A DNA stretch of 64,000 nt from Culex pipiens pallens (lineage: Eukaryota; Arthropoda; Insecta; Diptera; Culicidae). The notes beneath the pieces were generated by a model, which did no database searches, had not been told where the DNA came from, and was given only the letters and a program-made list of their open reading frames with translations. The position numbers were made by a program, and so were the translations under genes. The stretch is from positions 182,620,034-182,684,033 of the forward strand of contig NC_068939.1 of assembly GCF_016801865.2 (NCBI RefSeq), given 5' to 3'. This document shows, piece after piece, positions 58,993-64,000 of this stretch (position 1 is the stretch's first letter; each line of letters begins with the position of its first letter).

Positions 58993-59374
58993 AATTTTGA
59001 CTAGTTTTGATTTGTGTGTGTGTGTGTGTGCAATCAACCAAACGGGACCACGCGGCCGCTTCTTACAAATTGAGTTGTTTCCATGTATTTTTTAGATCTA
59101 CATTTTTATACATGCAAATAACTCGCATAGGCATTTGGAAGGTGTTAGTTCTGCCGAGCTTCGGTGACCCATTTCTACGCTGGCTAGCCGAGCGCGAGGT
59201 ACTTCAGCTTTATCGACAAGCCCCGCCCTGAAGAACGTTTGCACCAATCGGATTCAAACGTTATTTAGAACTTCCGAACCCTTGTCAAATGGACAAGGAC
59301 CCAGCGCGTATATAGTAGTAACGAAAAAAGATATAGTAGTAACAGTATTCCTAATTCCAGTTACAGATCACCAA

Positions 59375-59449
59375 GTCGCGATGGCCTAGTGGTTAGCATT
59401 TTTGCTTACCGATCCAAAGGACGGGGGATCGAACCCCGACTCGAGCGAC
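59375..59449 (+). mobile_element. tRNA-like SINE unit 1
   Basis: A 75-nt tRNA-like unit with acceptor GTCGC/GCGAC, A-box TGGCCTAGTGG and B-box GGATCGAACCC. The anticodon arm is degenerate, so this is a SINE part and not a gene. It faces unit 2 head to head across about 58 bp. Confidence 0.7.
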
Positions 59450-59507
59450 TTTGATTTTTCGTTCATGTTCAGAGTTTCAAGATTTATATTTCCTAAACTT
59501 TCTCGTT

Positions 59508-59579
59508 GGGAGCAGATGGGAATCGAACCCAGGACCATTCGCATAACGAACACCGTAACCAGTCAGCCACGGCTGCTCC
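59508..59579 (-). mobile_element. tRNA-like SINE unit 2
   Basis: On the minus strand, acceptor GGAGCAG pairs perfectly with CTGCTCC. The A-box TGGCTGACTGG and B-box GGTTCGATTCC are good, and the anticodon-loop sequence is GTTATGC. Position 8 is C instead of the invariant U and the D stem is poor, so it is tRNA-derived. Culex pipiens has a known dimeric tRNA-type SINE (Twin), but the opposite orientation of the two units here leaves that assignment open. Confidence 0.7.
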
Positions 59580-59700
59580 TTGGGAACGCCCTACCGACGT
59601 TGTCTTGAATGATGTGTGTATATGTCAGAATAAATGAAAGAATGGTTGTTTTATAAAAACGAGCTCACCAGTGAACAAATTTTTCAGAACCAGCTTCTCT

Positions 59701-60077
59701 TCAATCGTCTTCGGCTTCGTCAAACGAGGGCGGGTACCCGCTCAAAAAGGCCTGTTCCCGCTTGGGCTGATTCCGCTTGCCACCGCCCACTCGTAATCCG
59801 CTCCGTCCACCTTTTGTAGGATTTTCCACGCTTTTGACGCAGCGGCAACGGAACCTCCCTGCTGCGACTGCGTTCCACATTAACCGGTGCCGGAGAACCA
59901 ATCTTTGCCCCTCGGCTCCGATTCCCTTTCGTTAGCGGGATGTTGACCTTGACGGGGACCGAGCACCATCCTGGTCTTCAGGAAAGGTTTGACAGCTACC
60001 GAGTTCCCTGCCAGTTCCGCAACCAACGCGGAACAGGCCACGTTCTCCATTGAACCGTCCTCCTCGAGCACCACCAT
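59701..60077 (-). pseudogene. Frameshifted gene-like stretch, possible retrocopy
   Basis: An ATG at 60077 in good context (GCGGAAATGG) opens 65 codons ending at 59880. A second minus-strand frame overlapping its end runs to 59701 and finishes in an acidic tail (PPSFDEAEDD). A third frame in the middle is rich in Arg and Ser (VERSRSREVPLPLRQKRGK). Codon content looks protein-like, but at least one frameshift would be needed. The location inside a direct-repeat-flanked insert suggests a decayed processed copy. The parent gene is not recognised. Confidence 0.3.
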
Positions 60078-60432
60078 TTCCGCTATCCATCCAGATTATC
60101 CCATTTTTCCGCCGAACACTCGTTTGAAAAACTTAACTTTCCAAGTAATTTTCACAATCTTTCATGAAAAATTATTGGAGCCCGAGAAAAACTGTGACAG
60201 CGAAAAGTTTTCGCGTCCGCACACCCCGATTGCTACGATCGATCCAATTTTGACTAGTTTTGATTTACATGAAAAAAGATAATTAACTGAAAGCCTTCCA
60301 GTCCTATCAAAACTTTTAAACACAAATTTTGCCCATAATTAAAATCTCCCTTGATTTCATGAATTTTGCACTCAAATTTAGTGAATTTTATCATAGATCT
60401 TTGTTACAATTTATCTAAGATTTAATTTAATG

Positions 60433-60651
60433 TACCGTAAACTGGGGTCAATCGGGACACATGGGGCGAATTGGGACAGCAGTTTTAACCATGTTGGAGC
60501 ACAATATTTAGATTTTTCTGGTTGGTTTCGATTAGAACAGACTCAGGCCAACAAAATGTGTACATCCATTTCCAAATTTAAAAGCTTTAAGTGCTCTAGA
60601 AACTTCTGTCCCTATTCAGACTGTAGTCCCGATTCACCCCAGATTACGGTA
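60433..60651. mobile_element. 219-bp MITE with TACCGTAA ends
   Basis: The left end TACCGTAAACTGGGGTCAAT and the right end complementary to TACCGTAATCTGGGGTGAAT, with GGGACA or TGTCCC motifs inside, form terminal inverted repeats with a TA target. The outermost nine bases match the 53692-54627 element. Confidence 0.85.
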
Positions 60652-62869
60652 CTAATCTTGAGTAAAGTTTTCCAAAATTCAGAGAAAATATTCCAGAACT
60701 AATTCTGGTTGAAAAAAGATTCAAAAAACTCATACCTATCAATTTTATTTCTGTGCATCTCACTATCCTGTTGCCTTTTTTTAAATGAAATGTAGGGAGC
60801 ATTAAATTTCAAAAGAATTGAACTCAGAAACTTGAAAATTAATCTCTAATTTAATGTTTCCTTTCACGAGTAAAGAGTCCTTAAACTTTTTGAAGGACCA
60901 AACCCTCGTGCAAGTAAAGGGACACGTGCCCACTTCCTGAAGGGACCAAGCATCCGATTAGTTTCCCATCAAAAGGTTGTTTGGGGGCCTGACACAAAAA
61001 AGGGATCAAAAGCTGAATTTATTCAGCATATATTTTATCTCTATTTGTTTAGTGGGCAGCGCCAACTTTTTTTCCTCATAAACGATTCAGATGGGATATA
61101 TTTAGGTGGGGAGGTGCGTGTGTTTCAGGGTAGGTTGGTACGCCCCAAAAAAAGAAGCATTTTGTGTTTGAGTTTGTATGTTTGTTTGGCGGTGAACCCA
61201 AAGGAAAGTGGTTGGGCTCCCTCCCGGTCTGTTTGTTTAGCGTAATCACCGATGTGTAACTTTTGCTTTACTCTTTTTTTCTTTTTCTTGTTTGGTTGGT
61301 TTCTTTGTAAGTTGGCTTCTTTATGGGTCTGCCCAATCGGGAAGAAGGTACACCTGGATGGTCCAAGGGGGGCTCCTTCCCCGGTTGATCTGTGTTTGTG
61401 CATTTGGCGAATAAACATTGCCAAAACGATTGCTTTCCTTTGAGGGTTTTTGGGAAAAGTTAATACTTAATTCAAGCAACAAGTTTCACAATGGATTTGT
61501 TGATAACCTTTAATCAACCGGAATGATAACGAATAATTTTCAAGCAATAAAATAAAACTTTCATACAGAATATGCTTCTAAAACTCGCACTCCAAATTCC
61601 CTTCCCTCAAGATTGCATGCAATATGCTGCATCAGATTATGTTTCGCCCTTGTGCATGTTGCACATCTTTGCCAAAACTTCAAGATTCCGCAAGAACGGC
61701 ACCACCAACGCCAACAACAGACTCCGGGTGGTTTTGCATGACACGATGATGTATGCACCGGAATGTCACCATGAATCTGCTCGGTGCGCTTATGGCTTCT
61801 CGTTTCACTTCCCGAGAAAGTGGTTGTCAGGGCGCCCTGGAAGCGAGCTGGATTACACTAGTTTATGATTGAATTTGAATGCTGTTTGGAAGAAGTCTGG
61901 AAGTTTGAATCTAGTTTTTCTTTATTTTTATGTAGGTGAAATGATTTTGAACCTAGCAAAATGTATTGTCGAATTTCAAAAATTATCAATAAATTACATA
62001 CAGTAGAGTTAATAATTATTTCAATAAAAGTCCAAAAGAAATTTTTTTGCAGGGCAGAAAAAAAAGTTTGGTATAAAATTGCATATTTTTTTCAGGGCAC
62101 GCCTCAAACTATTGAGAATTTTCTATATTTTTAAACTACCATAACTTAATCTTAACTGAGAAAAAGGACAAGATTGAACAAAAATCGACCAAAGCAGAAT
62201 TAATGGCATCCAAATGGCATCACCAGATTGTCGATTTGAAGTAAATTTGGGTGCGTTTTGCGCACTGGAATACATCACACGCAAATCTCTCGCTACACAT
62301 TCAGTTTTTACTTTAAATTCATCGTCACTATTACACAGTGATTCAGGTCACCAAATTAAGTGGACATTGGATGTTTCAACAAATTGTGCAGTATTGGAAC
62401 TATTGTGTGTTCGGAAGAGTTGTTGCAATTGAAAAAGGACATCTTTTGGGTGTTTCACGCGAGTGTTTAAAAAAATCTGATCATCCAGTAATATTTTATT
62501 TCTTTTCTTCTTTTAGAGGTATGAAAAACATTGTATTAAATAAAACATACAGCAATTTTTATGATAAAAGAGATGTAATTTTAAAGCTCAAATTATAATT
62601 GAAATAATCTTACAGTAATCAAGGCAAAATATTTTTTTCCAAAAATCATTCATATTTAAAATTCGATGAACCGAAAAAAAACTTTCGAAAGCACACAGCT
62701 GAGTGATGTGAAAATCCCCAAAACTGTTGAAAAGCAGGATAAATTATCAGTACCTTATAAAAAAAAAATCGTAAATTTCTGATAACTTGTGAAGAATGTA
62801 AGCAATCCCCTAATATTTAAACTTTGAATTTTTAGTTTGTTTAGTTGTAGAACAATGTAATACTCTAAA
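60652..62869. other. Unassigned DNA
   Basis: GC-moderate and non-repetitive between about 60890 and 61870, AT-rich elsewhere. An ATG frame of 98 codons at 61572-61868 has no domain or convincing context. Confidence 0.4.
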
Positions 62870-62995
62870 AAGTAACCCTGCAAAGTTATAAAAGGCACGT
62901 AATTTTGAATAGATCAATTTTGTTCTAAATGAAAAAAAAACCCTCCTGGATTTTAGCAGATTTGAAAAAGTACAATAAATTTGATAAAATAAGGA
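62870..62995. repeat. Degenerate fragment related to foldback element 3
   Basis: The phrases CCTGCAAAGTTATAAAA and AGCAGATTTGAAAAAGTACA match the inner part of 42849-43935 near 43530-43630 with several changes. A small, old fragment. Confidence 0.4.
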
Positions 62996-64000
62996 TAAAT
63001 TTATTTTTTTGTTAAGCAATTTCTCTAAAAACTAAAGGTTAAATTGGATTAAAAATGGTTATGCAATTTCTTATTGAACAAAAAAAAATAGCGCTAAATT
63101 TTATTACAAAATTTTCACCATTTAACACAATTTCTGAACAAGTAGGTACAATCCGCTAAAAATTTTTTCTTGTAACCTTAATTATTCTTTGTTTTTCACG
63201 CATATATAATATGGGAAATAATCCTGTGGCGAACACTTTTGCAAAAAAGTTGTCATTCTGTGTTTACAAATACGAATCATACATATTAACACTCCACAAC
63301 TTAACCCCGCCTTTAGACGGGCTTCGATTAAAAAAATCGCCAAAAATCCATTTTTCAACCAAAATCTTTAAAAAGCATTGGAAAGAAGAACTCTTAAAAT
63401 TTTAGAAAATTTTAGGGTTGGAAGTTTTATTTGTTTTATGCCAATGTTTTTAAAAATGTATTTTTTTAGGGGTCAATTTTGGCTGTGTTTTTTAGTAACA
63501 TTCCCTATATTTTAAGTAAAAAGAAGTATGCAGTAATTTATCTAGTGTCCCAGACTATGCCTCTACGCATATTTTTACAACTTAAATGATAATGGTGCCA
63601 TTTTATAGCAAAAAATGTGAAAAACAGGCAAAAAAATGTAAAAGTGACTGTAAAAACATAAAAAATTAGATAGGCAAAATGTAATGATAGGAGGTGGTAG
63701 AATAGGCCAAATACTACCAAAAACAAACATAAACTAAACAAGATAAATGCAAATTAAAATACTAAAAATGAAACAAGAAAAACATAAAACAAGAGAAGTA
63801 AAGTTTTTCGTAGAAAAAAAATGCTCAAAATGACCACGGGAAAAATAAAAAAATTCTAAAAAAAAATTTGGGCAGTAGATGGTTAAACAAACGGGGTAAA
63901 AATTTATAATAAAAAATCTACATTTCAAGAGAGTAAAATAAATTAGGAGTGCAACAATTTTCTTTTAAATAGTCATGATTAGGGCTAGTGATTTTTTTTT
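62996..64000. other. Unassigned AT-rich DNA
   Basis: Very AT-rich to the window edge. No gene, RNA or element boundary recognised. Confidence 0.5.

Larger units (their letters stand above)
58993..60266 (-). mobile_element. 1.2-kb insert bounded by a 21-bp direct repeat
   Basis: A 21-bp direct repeat beginning AATTTTGACTAGTTTTGATT lies at 58993-59013 and 60246-60266. The insert begins on the + strand with a TG run (59012-59030), which on the minus strand would be a CA tail. It contains two tRNA-like units and, at its right, a GC-moderate gene-like part. Long target duplications and a microsatellite tail fit LINE-driven retroposition from the minus strand, but no poly(A) is seen. Confidence 0.6.

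Noticed and set aside
59508..59579. Functional tRNA on the minus strand
   Set aside because: The acceptor stem is perfect, but position 8 is C, the D stem is poor and a second tRNA-like unit is attached.

Overview
The window is animal nuclear DNA, most probably from a culicine mosquito such as Culex. It is AT-rich and has no bacterial gene layout. It is crowded with short TA- or TTAA-flanked inverted-repeat elements, tRNA-derived SINEs, retrotransposon 3' ends and long simple satellites. The mosquito assignment rests on recalled repeat types, such as the pogo-like terminus, the dimeric tRNA-type SINE and the element ending in GAGGAAGGC, and not on a database search. I find no convincing complete protein-coding gene. 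Most long open frames are artefacts of tandem repeats whose unit has no stop codon.

Layout. 1-8122: AT-rich DNA with at least six element copies or fragments, including a 707-bp near-perfect palindrome. 8123-14775: a segment bounded by an exact 25-bp direct repeat, with a retrotransposon-like tail at its left edge and two head-to-head 8-bp satellites (1.6 and 3.1 kb) inside. 14814-18696: an element whose core is 21 copies of a 164-bp repeat in exact register, with a five-unit higher-order period. 18697-22320: AT-rich DNA ending in degenerate repeats. 22321-24443: an extraordinary G/T block, with no C on the + strand for about 1.9 kb. 25067-25474: a 7-bp satellite. 29826-32416: a TTAA-flanked element split by a second, inverted copy of the 164-bp-repeat element. 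32949-33881: a 141-bp minisatellite. 35734-45222: a cluster of four foldback elements, two built of a 144-bp repeat and one disrupted by a poly(A) retrotransposon end. 38985-39236: a tRNA-derived SINE. 46960-50015: a very homogeneous 8-bp satellite. 50016-64000: AT-rich DNA with small inverted-repeat elements and a 1.2-kb insert bounded by a 21-bp direct repeat that carries two tRNA-like units and a frameshifted gene-like stretch.

Nothing here forms a pathway. What the sequence shows is a history of nested insertion, inverted duplication and tandem amplification, probably in intergenic or long intronic DNA. The items most worth checking are the C-free G/T block, the head-to-head octamer arrays, the transposon-borne 164-bp satellite with its higher-order repeats, and the foldback elements whose 144-bp units keep open frames diverging from the centre.
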